From Kingella sp. (in: b-proteobacteria) (GTDB lineage: Bacteria > Pseudomonadota > Gammaproteobacteria > Burkholderiales > Neisseriaceae): DNA of 25,006 nt. Positions 8,525-16,890 of this stretch are shown here, one piece after another. The notes beneath the pieces were generated by a model. It saw only the letters and a list, made by a program, of their open reading frames with translations. It made no database searches and had not been told where the DNA came from. The translations under genes were made by a program, and so were the position numbers. Where the stretch lies: NCBI RefSeq assembly GCF_030527935.1, contig NZ_JAUMZV010000033.1, positions 1-25,006 of the forward strand, given 5' to 3'. How positions within the stretch are numbered: the stretch's first letter is position 1; the number at the start of each line of letters is the position of its first letter.

Positions 8525-8543
8525 GATAAAAATGCTTATCATC
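8525..8543. promoter_or_regulatory. Possible Fur-type operator upstream of bfrA
   Basis: The 19-mer here starts GATAAAAATGCTTATC and contains the dyad GATAA-N6-TTATC. It matches the classical Fur consensus at about 13 of 19 positions. A weaker AT-rich match lies near 8465-8488. Iron control of bacterioferritin is biologically reasonable, but the match is modest. Confidence 0.3.
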
Positions 8544-8566
8544 TTAAATCCACAGGCATGGCATTG

Positions 8567-8624
8567 TTGATAATTGTTTGTATTTTAATATAAAATTTGA
8601 TTTTTACTGAAACATTGCTACAAT
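8567..8624 (+). promoter_or_regulatory. Two overlapping candidate promoters for bfrA-bfrB
   Basis: One candidate is TTGATA (8567-8572), 16 nt, TATAAA (8589-8594). The other is TTGATT (8597-8602), 16 nt, TACAAT (8619-8624). Both point at bfrA. The second would give a leader of about 60 nt. Confidence 0.45.
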
Positions 8625-8689
8625 GCACTCCGCGTTGAGACGTGATGTCTCTCTCGTTTTTTAACATTCACATTACAAGGAAAATAGAT

Positions 8690-9154
8690 ATGCAAGGCGA
8701 TAAAGAAGTTTTGGCTTATATGAACGAGTTGTTGGCAGGCGAATTGGCTGCTCGCGACCAATATTTTATTCACTCGCGTATGTATGCCGAATGGGGCTAC
8801 AACAAGTTGTTTGAGCGTTTGAATCACGAAATGGAAGAAGAAACGCAGCACGCGGAAGATTTTATCCGCCGTATTTTGATGCTGGGTGGTACGCCTAAAA
8901 TGACGCCCGATGGCTTGAACATTGGCACAACGGTAAAAGAATGCTTGGAAGCGGATTTAGCAACCGAATTGCACGTGCGCGCGGCGTTGAAAAAAGGCGT
9001 GAAATTGTGCGAAGAAAAACAAGATTATGTTACCCGTGAATTGATGGTGGCGCAGTTGAAAGACACCGAAGAAGACCACGCGCATTGGTTGGAACAACAG
9101 CTTCGCTTGATTGGCATGATGGGCGAACAAAATTACTTGCAAAGCCAAGTGTAA
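8690..9154 (+). CDS. bfrA: Bacterioferritin subunit with ferroxidase centre (BfrA type)
   Basis: A 154-residue bacterioferritin. Ferroxidase ligands are all present: E18, E51, H54, E93 (equivalent to E94 in E. coli), E127 and H130. The haem-ligand Met at position 52 is replaced by Thr (EEETQH), so this subunit should oxidise iron but not bind haem in the usual way. The true start is the ATG after AAGGAAAATAGAT; a longer open frame from 8642 has no ribosome-binding site and no family match. bfrB follows after 10 nt. In Neisseria and some pseudomonads such unlike subunits co-assemble into a 24-mer that stores ferric iron and protects against peroxide. Confidence 0.95.
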   Translation: MQGDKEVLAYMNELLAGELAARDQYFIHSRMYAEWGYNKLFERLNHEMEEETQHAEDFIRRILMLGGTPKMTPDGLNIGTTVKECLEADLATELHVRAALKKGVKLCEEKQDYVTRELMVAQLKDTEEDHAHWLEQQLRLIGMMGEQNYLQSQV

Positions 9155-9164
9155 GGATTAGCCG

Positions 9165-9641
9165 ATGCAAGGAGACCGTCAAGTTATCCAGCAGTTGAAC
9201 AAGAATTTGGGCTTGCTGCTGATTACGATTAACCAATATTTTCTGCACGCGCGGATTTTGAAAAATTGGGGTTTGGAGGAATTGGGTTGCCATTTCTACA
9301 AACAATCCATTAAGGAAATGAAGGCGGCGGACGCAATTATTGAGCGTGTGTTGCTGCTGGAAGGTTTGCCAAATTTGCAAGAGTTGGGCAAATTGCTGAT
9401 TGGTGAATCGCCTGCGGAAATTATTGAATGCGATTTGAAGAAGGAATATGACAAGCATGATGCCTTGATTGCAGCGATTGCGGTTTGCGAGGAAAAGCAG
9501 GATTATGTTTCGCGTGATTTGTTGGAAAAACAAAAAGATGAAAACGAGGAACATATTGACTGGCTGGAAACGCAACAGGAATTGATTGCCGGCATGGGCA
9601 TAGAGAACTACCTACAACTCGGGGCGCAAGAGGACGATTAA
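9165..9641 (+). CDS. bfrB: Bacterioferritin subunit with haem ligand but broken ferroxidase centre (BfrB type)
   Basis: A 158-residue bacterioferritin with the opposite residue pattern to its neighbour. Haem ligand Met52 is present (IKEMKAAD), as are E51, E94 and H130, but ferroxidase position 18 is Leu, position 54 is Ala and position 127 is Asn. It should therefore contribute haem binding and depend on the upstream subunit for iron oxidation. The gene begins 10 nt after bfrA with AAGGATT as ribosome-binding site, so the two are clearly one operon, ended by the hairpin at 9683. The C-terminus has a short acidic tail (GAQEDD). Confidence 0.95.
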   Translation: MQGDRQVIQQLNKNLGLLLITINQYFLHARILKNWGLEELGCHFYKQSIKEMKAADAIIERVLLLEGLPNLQELGKLLIGESPAEIIECDLKKEYDKHDALIAAIAVCEEKQDYVSRDLLEKQKDENEEHIDWLETQQELIAGMGIENYLQLGAQEDD

Positions 9642-9682
9642 AACAAACCACTACCAAAACTCTGGTAAGCCGAGTAAACGAG

Positions 9683-9722
9683 AAAAACCATCTGCTCTTT
9701 GGGGCGGGTGGTTTTTATTTTT
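9683..9722 (+). terminator. Terminator of the bfrA-bfrB operon
   Basis: AAAAACCA (9683-9690) pairs with TGGTTTTT (9709-9716) around a GC-rich loop, followed by ATTTTT. It starts about 40 nt after the bfrB stop. Confidence 0.8.
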
Positions 9723-9733
9723 CAGGCTGCCTA

Positions 9734-10262
9734 TGGGGGGCTTCTATTGCTTTTTGCGCCACAAAAATACCTGCTTTGGTATCGTGTATGTGTGCCGCAT
9801 GAACTACAACACCCAGCAAATTCCCCATGGGATCGACAACAATATGCCGTTTACGGCCTTTAACTTTTTTGCCACCATCAAAGCCTTTATCTTCTGCCGC
9901 ACCACACGTTTTGACACTTTGTGAATCAATAATGGCATAGCTTGGTTCTGGGCTTTTATTGGTGCTTACTCGTCTTTTTTTACCAGTTGTTGCAATATTT
10001 TGTCCCATAAACCTTTTTGATTGGCTCCGCGAAAAAAGCTCCATACGGTTGAATAAGGTGGGAAATCGTTAGGCAGCATTCGCTATTGGCAGCCTGTTTT
10101 GGTGATGTAGAGTACGGCATTAACCAGTTCTCGCTTATCTCATTCATAGGTACGATGGTTGTTGAAGTATGGCTGTATTTGTTGCCATTGTTGGTCTGTT
10201 AGGTCTGTGGGGTAGGATTTTCTAGTCATTGGGGAATTTTATCATTTTTGTGAATACGGGTT
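9734..10262 (-). pseudogene. Dead IS5-family transposase, truncated insertion sequence
   Basis: The minus strand encodes a recognisable IS5-type transposase in pieces. It begins at an ATG at 10229 (MTRKSYPTDLTDQQWQQIQP), meets an in-frame TGA at 10140-10142 and a TAG at 10083-10085 (both probably from TGG Trp codons), and then shifts frame in a run of seven A (9975-9981 on the plus strand). The catalytic region AIIDSQSVKT and KGRKRHIVVD follows in the new frame. It stops short of the final part of the DDE domain, where an uptake sequence takes over. The upstream end is preserved at 10262: GAACCCGTATTCAC, preceded by TTA. The other end is missing, so the element cannot move by itself. Confidence 0.9.
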
Positions 10263-10421
10263 CTAAATATTCTTATTATTCATGCACATCAAAATGGCAT
10301 GGGTGGCGTTAATCCAACGAATTACTTCGTTATCAGGCTTTTGAATCATATGCTTAAACTGGGTAAACGCCAGCACCGCCAGTATCAATACAGCAAGCAC
10401 AATCGTCATCAAAATATTCAT
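10263..10421 (-). CDS. 52-residue single-pass membrane protein, unknown function
   Basis: A short minus-strand gene with a good ribosome-binding site: GGGA, 5 nt, then the ATG. The peptide starts MNILMTIVLAVLILAVLAF, a strong transmembrane helix, followed by a short polar tail (QFKHMIQKPDNEVIRWINA). I do not recognise the family. The stop codon TAG is formed at the junction with the IS5 remnant, immediately before GAACCCG, so the insertion may have replaced the original C-terminus. It is separate from ampG, which ends the next minus-strand cluster. Confidence 0.6.
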   Translation of the reverse strand: MNILMTIVLAVLILAVLAFTQFKHMIQKPDNEVIRWINATHAILMCMNNKNI

Positions 10422-10536
10422 TTTTATTCCCTTTCAAATAATGAAACATCACAAAACAAAGGCAGCTTGAAAAGCAACTCTGCCTTTGGCTTAACCCAAT
10501 CCATTTTGGCTGCGCCGAAACTCACTTCGTTCGTTT

Positions 10537-12057
10537 TCAGGCCGCCTCATCCTCCCGAAACAACACCCTATCCGCCCACCAAACCAACAGCAAAATCGGT
10601 ACGCCCAGCGCAGCGGTAAACAAGAAAAACCCTGTGTAATCAATCTGCTTCACAATCGCGCCCGAATAGCCGCCAAGGGTTTTGGGCAACAGCGTCATCA
10701 GCGATGAAAACAGCGCGTATTGCACCGCCGTAAAGCGGATGTTGGTAAGCGCAGACAAAAACGCCACAAACACCGTGCCCGCCAAGCCTGCGGCAAAATT
10801 GTCCAACCCCACCGCCGTGTACATCAGCGGCACATCATGCCCGCGCAGGGCAAGCCACACAAACAGCAAATTGGTTGCCGCCGCCGCCACCGCGCCCAGC
10901 ATCATCATGTTCATCAAGCGAAACCGCTGTGCCAGCACGCCGCCCGCGATGCCGCCCAAAATAGACATCGCCACGCCAAAGGTTTTCACCGCACCCGCAA
11001 TCTCCACCTTGCTAAACCCCATGTCGGCGTAAAACACGTTGGAAATCACGCCCGACACAATATCCGAAATGCGATACAACCCAATCAAAGCCAGCAGCAG
11101 CACCGCGCGTTTGCCATAGCGGGCGAAAAAATCCGCCAGCGGCGCAATCCACACGCGGCGCACCGCATCCGCGCGCACCAATTTGATTTTTACCGCCGCC
11201 CAGCCCACCGCCACCGCCGCCAGCAGCGAACCCGCCAGCCGCAGCGTTTCCCACAGCAGCGCAACCACAGGCGAAGATGCGTGTTCAGGCAGCAGCGTGT
11301 TGATTTGGCGAAACGCCGCCACAAACGCCAGCACCGCCAGCGCAAACATCGCCAGCAAGCGCACATTGTCGCCCGTGCTCTGCCCCGCCGCCTTGGCTTG
11401 ATACGCCGCAGGCTCGCGCACCCACAGCGTCGCCGCCATACCCACCAGCATCGTCGCCGCCATCGCCCAATAGGTCTGCTGCCACGCGCTGTACGCATAA
11501 TGCTCCTTGGTTGAACCCAGCCATTGCGCCAGCATCAACGACCCCGCCCCCGCTACAATCATGCCCAGCCGATAGCCCGCCGTGTAGGTGGACGACATCA
11601 CCGATTGCATCGCACTATCATCGGGCGCGGCTTCAATGCGATACGCATCAATCACCACATCTTGCGTGGCAGACGAAAAGCCCAGCAGCACCGCGCCCCA
11701 AGCCATCGCATTCAGGCTGCCTGAAAACTGCGGATTGATGGACGACATCAACACAATCGCCACAATAATCAGCCCCTGCGCCAGCAACAGCCAACCGCGC
11801 CGCTTGCCCAACCAGCGCGACAGCAGCGGCACAGGCAGCGCATCAATCAACGGCGACCACACAAATTTAAACGAATAGCCCAACGCCGCCCAGCTAAACA
11901 TGGTAACCATCTCACGCTTCACGCCCGCTTCCAGCAGCCACAGCGACAGCGTGGAAAAAATCAGCAAAATGGGAATGCCAGCGGAAAAACCGAGCAACAG
12001 CAAAGCAATAGCACGGCGGTCTTGATAGCCTTTGAGCGAATGAGCGAATGAAGACAT
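10537..12057 (-). CDS. ampG: AmpG-type muropeptide permease (MFS)
   Basis: A 506-residue major-facilitator protein with many hydrophobic segments, close in length to E. coli AmpG (491). The N-terminal part FSAGIPILLIFSTLSLWL, then GYSFKFVWSPLIDALPVP and GKRRGWLLLAQ, is typical of AmpG, which imports anhydro-muropeptides from the periplasm for cell-wall recycling. A second conserved region is GFSSATQDVVIDAYRIE. No clear ribosome-binding site precedes the ATG. The last codons overlap an altered uptake sequence at 10535 (AGGCGGCCTGAA on the minus strand). An uptake sequence within the gene near 11710 is read through in frame (GSLNA). Substrate assignment rests on family resemblance only. Confidence 0.82.
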   Translation of the reverse strand: MSSFAHSLKGYQDRRAIALLLLGFSAGIPILLIFSTLSLWLLEAGVKREMVTMFSWAALGYSFKFVWSPLIDALPVPLLSRWLGKRRGWLLLAQGLIIVAIVLMSSINPQFSGSLNAMAWGAVLLGFSSATQDVVIDAYRIEAAPDDSAMQSVMSSTYTAGYRLGMIVAGAGSLMLAQWLGSTKEHYAYSAWQQTYWAMAATMLVGMAATLWVREPAAYQAKAAGQSTGDNVRLLAMFALAVLAFVAAFRQINTLLPEHASSPVVALLWETLRLAGSLLAAVAVGWAAVKIKLVRADAVRRVWIAPLADFFARYGKRAVLLLALIGLYRISDIVSGVISNVFYADMGFSKVEIAGAVKTFGVAMSILGGIAGGVLAQRFRLMNMMMLGAVAAAATNLLFVWLALRGHDVPLMYTAVGLDNFAAGLAGTVFVAFLSALTNIRFTAVQYALFSSLMTLLPKTLGGYSGAIVKQIDYTGFFLFTAALGVPILLLVWWADRVLFREDEAA

Positions 12058-12188
12058 GGGATGGATGGTGAGAAAGATGGAAAGCTTGGATTATAGCATT
12101 GGGGCTGGGCGGTTTTAGCTTTGCAACTCCGCTACGCTCCGCAGGATGCCTATGGCGAGCAGATGGCATATAGGCAGCCTGAAAAACA

Positions 12189-12228
12189 AGGCAGCCTGAA
12201 AACACTCTATCTCGTTTTCAGGCTGCCT
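12189..12228 (-). terminator. Inverted DUS pair acting as pyrG terminator
   Basis: The arms 12189-12203 and 12214-12228 form a perfect 15-bp stem with a 10-nt loop. On the minus strand it is followed by TTGTTTTT, and it starts 22 nt after the pyrG stop. Confidence 0.75.
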
Positions 12229-12250
12229 ATTTATGCCGATGCCCACCCCA

Positions 12251-13879
12251 TCACTTCTGATGCTGCTGCAACGCGGCTTTCACAAACGCGGTAAACAGCG
12301 GATGTCCTTTGCGCGGGTTGGATGTAAATTCGGGGTGGAACTGGCAGGCGAAAAACCACGGATGGTTGGGGATTTCAATCGTTTCCACCAGCCGCTCGCG
12401 CCCTGCCGACACGCCGCCGATGACCAAGCCTGCGGCTTCAAGCTGCGGCACATAATGGTTGTTCACTTCGTAGCGGTGGCGATGGCGTTCGCGGATTTGG
12501 GTTGCGCCATAGATTTTGGCGGCAAGGCTGCCTTGCTTCAACGCCACTTCCTGCGCGCCCAAGCGCATAGTGCCGCCCAAATCGGTGTGTTCATCGCGTT
12601 TTTCCACGCTGCCATCGGCGGTTTGCCATTCGTCAATCAGCGCGATAACGGGGTGGGCGGCTTTCAAGTCAAACTCGGTGGAATTTGCGCCTGCCAAGCC
12701 TGCCACGTCGCGGGCGTATTCAATCAGCGCGATTTGCATCCCCAAACAGATGCCCAAATACGGGATGTTGTGTTCACGCGCATAGCGGGCGGCGGCGATT
12801 TTGCCTTCCACACCGCGCGAGCCAAAGCCACCCGGCACAAGGATGGCATCAAAGTTTTTCAGGCTGCCTACGCCGTCTGTTTCTAGCGTTTCGCTGTCAA
12901 TATAAGTAATGTTTACATCGGTTTGCGTGTGGATGCCTGCATGGCGCAGGGCTTCGGTGAGCGATTTGTAGGACTCGGTTAAATCCACATATTTGCCCAC
13001 CATGGCGATGTTTACTTTGTGCTGCGGGTTTTCAATCGCATACACAATTTTTTTCCACTCGGTTAAATCGGCTTGGCGCACATTCAGCTGCAACTGCTCG
13101 CAAATAATGGTGTCAATGCCTTGATTGTGCAGCATTTCTGGCACTTCGTAGATGCTTTTGGCATCGTAGCTGCCCACCACGGCGCGTTCTTCCACGTTGC
13201 AAAACAGCGCGATTTTGCGGCGTTCTTCATCGGGCAGGATTCTGTCCATGCGGCAGATGAGAATGTCGGGCTGCAAGCCGATGCTGAGCATTTCTTTCAC
13301 GGTGTGCTGCGTGGGCTTGGTTTTGATTTCGCCTGCGGCGGCGATGTAGGGCACAAAAGACAGGTGCACAAACAAGGTGTTGGCGCGACCAAGCTGGCTG
13401 CGCATTTGGCGGATGGCTTCCAAAAACGGCAGCGATTCAATGTCGCCCACCGTGCCGCCGATTTCCACAATCGCTACGTCTTTGCCCGCCGCGCCTTCGT
13501 GGATGCGGCGTTTGATTTCGTCTGTGATGTGGGGGATGACTTGCACCGTGCCGCCCAAATAGTCGCCGCGCCGCTCTTTGGCGATAACGTTTTCATACAC
13601 TTGCCCCGAGCTGAAACTGTTAGCGCGAGTGAGCGTGGCGTTGATGAAGCGTTCGTAATGCCCTAAATCTAAATCGGTTTCTGCGCCGTCATCGGTTACA
13701 AAGACTTCGCCGTGCTGGAATGGGCTCATCGTGCCGGGGTCAACGTTGATGTAGGGGTCTAGTTTGAGCATGGTTACGTTTAGCCCGCGCGATTCTAGGA
13801 TGGCGGCAATAGAAGCGGCGGCGATGCCTTTACCCAATGAAGAAACAACGCCGCCCGTTACGAAGATGAATTTTGTCAT
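12251..13879 (-). CDS. pyrG: CTP synthase PyrG
   Basis: A 542-residue enzyme (E. coli 545) that aminates UTP to CTP using glutamine and ATP. The synthase domain begins TKFIFVTGGVVSSLGKGI, followed by GGTVGDIESLPFLEA. The glutaminase domain carries the oxyanion/nucleophile motif YLGICLGMQ, with its catalytic Cys, and the His-Glu pair in CQFHPEFTSNP. The start is the ATG of MTKFIF with AGGT upstream; the open frame extends 81 codons further but has no homology there and enters the repeat at 14021. One uptake sequence is translated in frame (VGSLKNFD). The gene has its own promoter-like TTAAAAT about 30 nt upstream and ends in the DUS hairpin. Confidence 0.97.
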   Translation of the reverse strand: MTKFIFVTGGVVSSLGKGIAAASIAAILESRGLNVTMLKLDPYINVDPGTMSPFQHGEVFVTDDGAETDLDLGHYERFINATLTRANSFSSGQVYENVIAKERRGDYLGGTVQVIPHITDEIKRRIHEGAAGKDVAIVEIGGTVGDIESLPFLEAIRQMRSQLGRANTLFVHLSFVPYIAAAGEIKTKPTQHTVKEMLSIGLQPDILICRMDRILPDEERRKIALFCNVEERAVVGSYDAKSIYEVPEMLHNQGIDTIICEQLQLNVRQADLTEWKKIVYAIENPQHKVNIAMVGKYVDLTESYKSLTEALRHAGIHTQTDVNITYIDSETLETDGVGSLKNFDAILVPGGFGSRGVEGKIAAARYAREHNIPYLGICLGMQIALIEYARDVAGLAGANSTEFDLKAAHPVIALIDEWQTADGSVEKRDEHTDLGGTMRLGAQEVALKQGSLAAKIYGATQIRERHRHRYEVNNHYVPQLEAAGLVIGGVSAGRERLVETIEIPNHPWFFACQFHPEFTSNPRKGHPLFTAFVKAALQQHQK

Positions 13880-14020
13880 GATGGTGATACCTGTGTTGGA
13901 ATGCGCGATTTTAACGCAAATTGGTGGTAAGTAAAAGTTTGTGGGCGGGTGGTAAATAGGGTGTGGCAACGCCAAATGAATTTTTGCCAGAACGTGCGTT
14001 GCGCCGCACACCACGCTTTG

Positions 14021-14404
14021 GGTTGGTGCTTTGTAGTTGGCTTTGGGTGTAGTTTTAACCATGCGCTTCATGCTGACGGGGCACTTACTTTTCTTTGCTT
14101 CGCCAAAGATAAGAACCTGCATTTGCTATCTGCACGGCTGCTTTTGCATTCATTGAACACGCCTACTGCGTTGCCAAGCCAAGCTAATAGTCTCGCTATT
14201 AACTTGGCTTGTCGCCTTGTATTCGTATTCACTGAATACAAAATCCGCTCGCGCAGATAACGAATACAGGTTCTGGCAAAAGAAAGGCGACCCCGACGTG
14301 CAGGTTCGCTGCGCGAACTTCCCTCACTGCGCATCCTTTTTTCGGCGCGTGCGAACTAGCCGCGCTTTGCGCGTCGTCGAACAAGCGCACGCTTTTTCCC
14401 GAAG
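14021..14404. repeat. Composite repeat copy R1 (384 bp)
   Basis: It matches 24623-25006 in the same orientation. Shared blocks are TTTAACCATGCGCTT, the stretch CACTTACTTTTCTTTGC, then, after an inserted MITE-like module, AAAGAAAGGCGACCCCGACG, the GCATCCTTTTTTCGG block and the closing CGCACGCTTTTTCCCGAA. Short open frames inside are not convincing genes. R1 follows the pyrG promoter region directly; 13880-14020 holds only that promoter. Confidence 0.85.
14113..14273. mobile_element. MITE-like element M1 inside repeat R1
   Basis: 161 bp, bounded by GAACCTGCATTTGC and the reverse complement of GAACCTGTATTCG. Its core holds a 15-bp hairpin (AAGCCAAGCTAATAG, 5-nt loop, one mismatch), unlike the cores of M2 and M3. 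It interrupts R1 between CGCCAAAG and CAAAAGAAAGGCGACC. Confidence 0.65.
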
Positions 14405-14735
14405 AAAGGATGCTCCGTTCGGCTGGACTTAGGGGAATGGGCAGTTGTATTAACCATTCGTGAATAGTTAGGCAGCCTGAAAGGCAATCTATCCAGTAAA
14501 AATGGAATGGTGCAATGCACAAGCGGTTTTGTGTTTTCAGGCTGCCTTGGCGCAATCAGTTAGCATTGGGCGACGAGCCGTCGCCGCTCCATTGCGTATT
14601 GTGTTTTCAGGCTGCCTTTGCAATGCCCAAAGGCAGCCTGAAACGTTTGCGCTACGGCAACGGAAAGAGTGGGGATGGCGGCGATACGCCATGTTCTGTT
14701 TCAGGCTGCATTGATGCTTGGGGCAGCCTGAAACC
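14405..14735. repeat. Gene-free spacer with clustered uptake sequences
   Basis: It holds DUS copies at about 14471 (+) and 14536 (-), a perfect 15-bp inverted pair (14605-14619 with 14629-14643, 9-nt loop) and an imperfect inverted pair at 14699-14733 that may terminate rep on the minus strand. No coding potential was seen. Confidence 0.7.
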
Positions 14736-16736
14736 CTACTCCCGCCCCGTTTTCGCTTTCAACGCTGCCAGCATATTGCCCAGCCGTTCGCGCCCTTCTT
14801 CTTTGGAGACAATCGGCTTGCCGCCTTTGCGCCCCAAAATGTCCAAATCGCTTTGCGGCATTTCGTTGATAAAGCGGCTGGGCTCGGGGAACACAAACGT
14901 GCCTTGCCGCTTGCGTTTGATGCAATGCGTGAGCGTGAGCTGCTGCTTGGCGCGGGTGATGCCGACATACATCAGCCGCCGCTCTTCTTCCAACGCGCCT
15001 GCTTCCACGCTGTCGGCGTGGGGGAACAGCCCTTCTTCGCAGCCGACCAAATACACAAACGGATACTCCAAGCCTTTGGATGCGTGCAGGGTGGACATTT
15101 TCACCGCGTCTATTTCGCCATCGTCGCGCCCTTCCAGCAGCGTCATCAGCGCGATGGTTTGCGTGAGTTCAATCAGGTTTTTCCCACCCTCTTCGCCTTT
15201 TTTCGCCAGCCATGCTGCTAAATCTTGCACGTTTTGCCAACGCATTTCCGCCGCCTTGCCGCTCTCGTCTGCGCTCATCAAATAGGCTTCGTATTCAATC
15301 TCTTGCAACAAATTTTGCACCACTTCGCCCGCATCGTCCGCCGCCGCTCGCGCCTGATAATCCTGTATCAAATACACAAACTGCTGCACCGCTTCGCGGT
15401 TTTTCGCGTTCAACGCGGCTAACGCTTCCATGCTTTGGGCAGCCTGAAACAAGCTGCATTCGTGTTGCTTGGCGTAATCGTTGAGCTTGCCCAGCGTGGT
15501 GTCGCCAATGCCGCGCTTGGGCGTGGTTGCCGCGCGCAAAAACGCAGGGTCGTCGTCGGGGTTCGCCAGCAGGCGCAGATACGACAACACGTCTTTAATC
15601 TCCGCCTTGTCGTAAAAACTTTGCCCGCCCGAAATCTGATACGGAATCCGCGCCGAGCGCAGCGCGTCTTCAAACAGCCGCGCTTGGTGGTTGCCGCGAT
15701 ACAAAATGGCAAAATCGGCAAAATTTGCGCCGTAAATCAGCTTGTTACGCGCAATCTGCTGCGCCACAAATTCCGCTTCGTGCGTTTCGCTTTGGCACGC
15801 CACCACGCGCACCACCTCGCCCTCGCCCAGCTGCGACCACAGCGTTTTGGGAAACAGCTTGGGATTGTTGGCAATCACTTGGTTTGCCACCTTCAAAATC
15901 CGCGCGGTGGAACGATAATTCTGCTCCAATTTGATGATTTTTATCTGCGGATAATCCTCTTGCAAACGGCGCAAATTCTCCATATTCGCCCCGCGCCACG
16001 CATAAATAGACTGGTCGTCATCGCCTACCGCCGTAAACCGCCCCTCCAAGCCCACCAGCGCGCGCATCAGCGCATACTGGCAAGCGTTGGTGTCTTGGCA
16101 TTCGTCAATCAACAAATATTGCAAACGCTGTTGCCACTTCAAGCGCACCTCCGAATTTTGCTGCAACAGCAGCGTGGGCAGCCGAATTAAATCATCAAAA
16201 TCAACCGCTTGATAATGCGCCAACGTGGTTTGATACGCGGCATACACCTGCGCGATTTGCTTTGCCCAATCATCATCGGCAGCCTGAAAAGCCACTTCGG
16301 GCGTTTGCAAATTGTTTTTCCACAGCGAAATCTGATGCTGCGCCTTAAACACCGCCTCGCGCCCCGTGCTGCCGAGCAATTCGCCTACAATGCGCGCGCT
16401 ATCGGACGCATCCAAAATGGAAAAATTCTTTTTGTAGCCAATGTGTTGCGCTTCTTCGCGCAAAATCCGCATCCCCAGCGAGTGAAACGTGCACACGGTT
16501 AAACCGCGCGTTTGCTCGCGCCCCAGCCGCGCCGACACGCGCTCTTGCATCTCTTTCGCCGCCTTGTTGGTGAACGTAATCGCCGCGATGTGGTGCGGCT
16601 TATAGCCTGCCTGCGTAATCATGTAGGCGATTTTTTCGGTGATGACGCGCGTTTTGCCGCTGCCCGCGCCCGCCAGCACAAATAATGCGCCGCCCAAATA
16701 CTCCACGGCGGCTTGTTGTTGGGGATTCAGTTTCAT
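14736..16736 (-). CDS. rep: ATP-dependent 3'-5' DNA helicase Rep (UvrD/Rep superfamily 1)
   Basis: A 666-residue SF1A helicase, matching Rep (E. coli 673) better than UvrD, which is longer. Motifs in order: Q motif LNPQQQAAVE, Walker A AGAGSGKTRVI, Ia ITFTNKAAKEM, Walker B LLIDECQDTN, III GDDDQSIYAWRGA, IV KLEQNYRS, V TLHASKGLEYPFVYLVGCEE and VI EERRLMYVGITRAK. Rep unwinds DNA ahead of and restarts stalled forks. The Walker B loop reads DECQ where DEYQ is common. Imperfect uptake sequences occur within the gene near 15436 and 16277. It has no clear ribosome-binding site and stands 154 nt downstream of the unknown gene at 16891. Confidence 0.93.
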   Translation of the reverse strand: MKLNPQQQAAVEYLGGALFVLAGAGSGKTRVITEKIAYMITQAGYKPHHIAAITFTNKAAKEMQERVSARLGREQTRGLTVCTFHSLGMRILREEAQHIGYKKNFSILDASDSARIVGELLGSTGREAVFKAQHQISLWKNNLQTPEVAFQAADDDWAKQIAQVYAAYQTTLAHYQAVDFDDLIRLPTLLLQQNSEVRLKWQQRLQYLLIDECQDTNACQYALMRALVGLEGRFTAVGDDDQSIYAWRGANMENLRRLQEDYPQIKIIKLEQNYRSTARILKVANQVIANNPKLFPKTLWSQLGEGEVVRVVACQSETHEAEFVAQQIARNKLIYGANFADFAILYRGNHQARLFEDALRSARIPYQISGGQSFYDKAEIKDVLSYLRLLANPDDDPAFLRAATTPKRGIGDTTLGKLNDYAKQHECSLFQAAQSMEALAALNAKNREAVQQFVYLIQDYQARAAADDAGEVVQNLLQEIEYEAYLMSADESGKAAEMRWQNVQDLAAWLAKKGEEGGKNLIELTQTIALMTLLEGRDDGEIDAVKMSTLHASKGLEYPFVYLVGCEEGLFPHADSVEAGALEEERRLMYVGITRAKQQLTLTHCIKRKRQGTFVFPEPSRFINEMPQSDLDILGRKGGKPIVSKEEGRERLGNMLAALKAKTGRE

Positions 16737-16890
16737 GATGTTAATTGGGATATAAAGGCAGCCTGAAATAATATATTGCGCTTTGCTTCGTTGAAGCCTG
16801 AGGTTTTCAGGATGCCTTATGTTGTTGATTAGATTAAAATTTATTTTCTATTGCTCGTTATATTGAAGCAGCCTGAAAGCCATTCGCCAT

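Noticed and set aside
9030..9575. 181-codon minus-strand frame opposite bfrA-bfrB
   Set aside because: Antisense shadow of two clearly conserved genes.
10720..11514. 264-codon plus-strand frame opposite ampG
   Set aside because: Arg/His/Gln-rich composition typical of antisense frames in GC-rich codons.
12189..12228. Regular short repeats resembling a CRISPR array
   Set aside because: The repeated unit is the 12-bp uptake sequence in both orientations at irregular spacing; no constant-length spacers and no cas genes.
13073..13666. 197-codon plus-strand frame opposite pyrG
   Set aside because: A mirror of the conserved CTP synthase sequence with skewed His/Ala/Phe composition and no ribosome-binding site.
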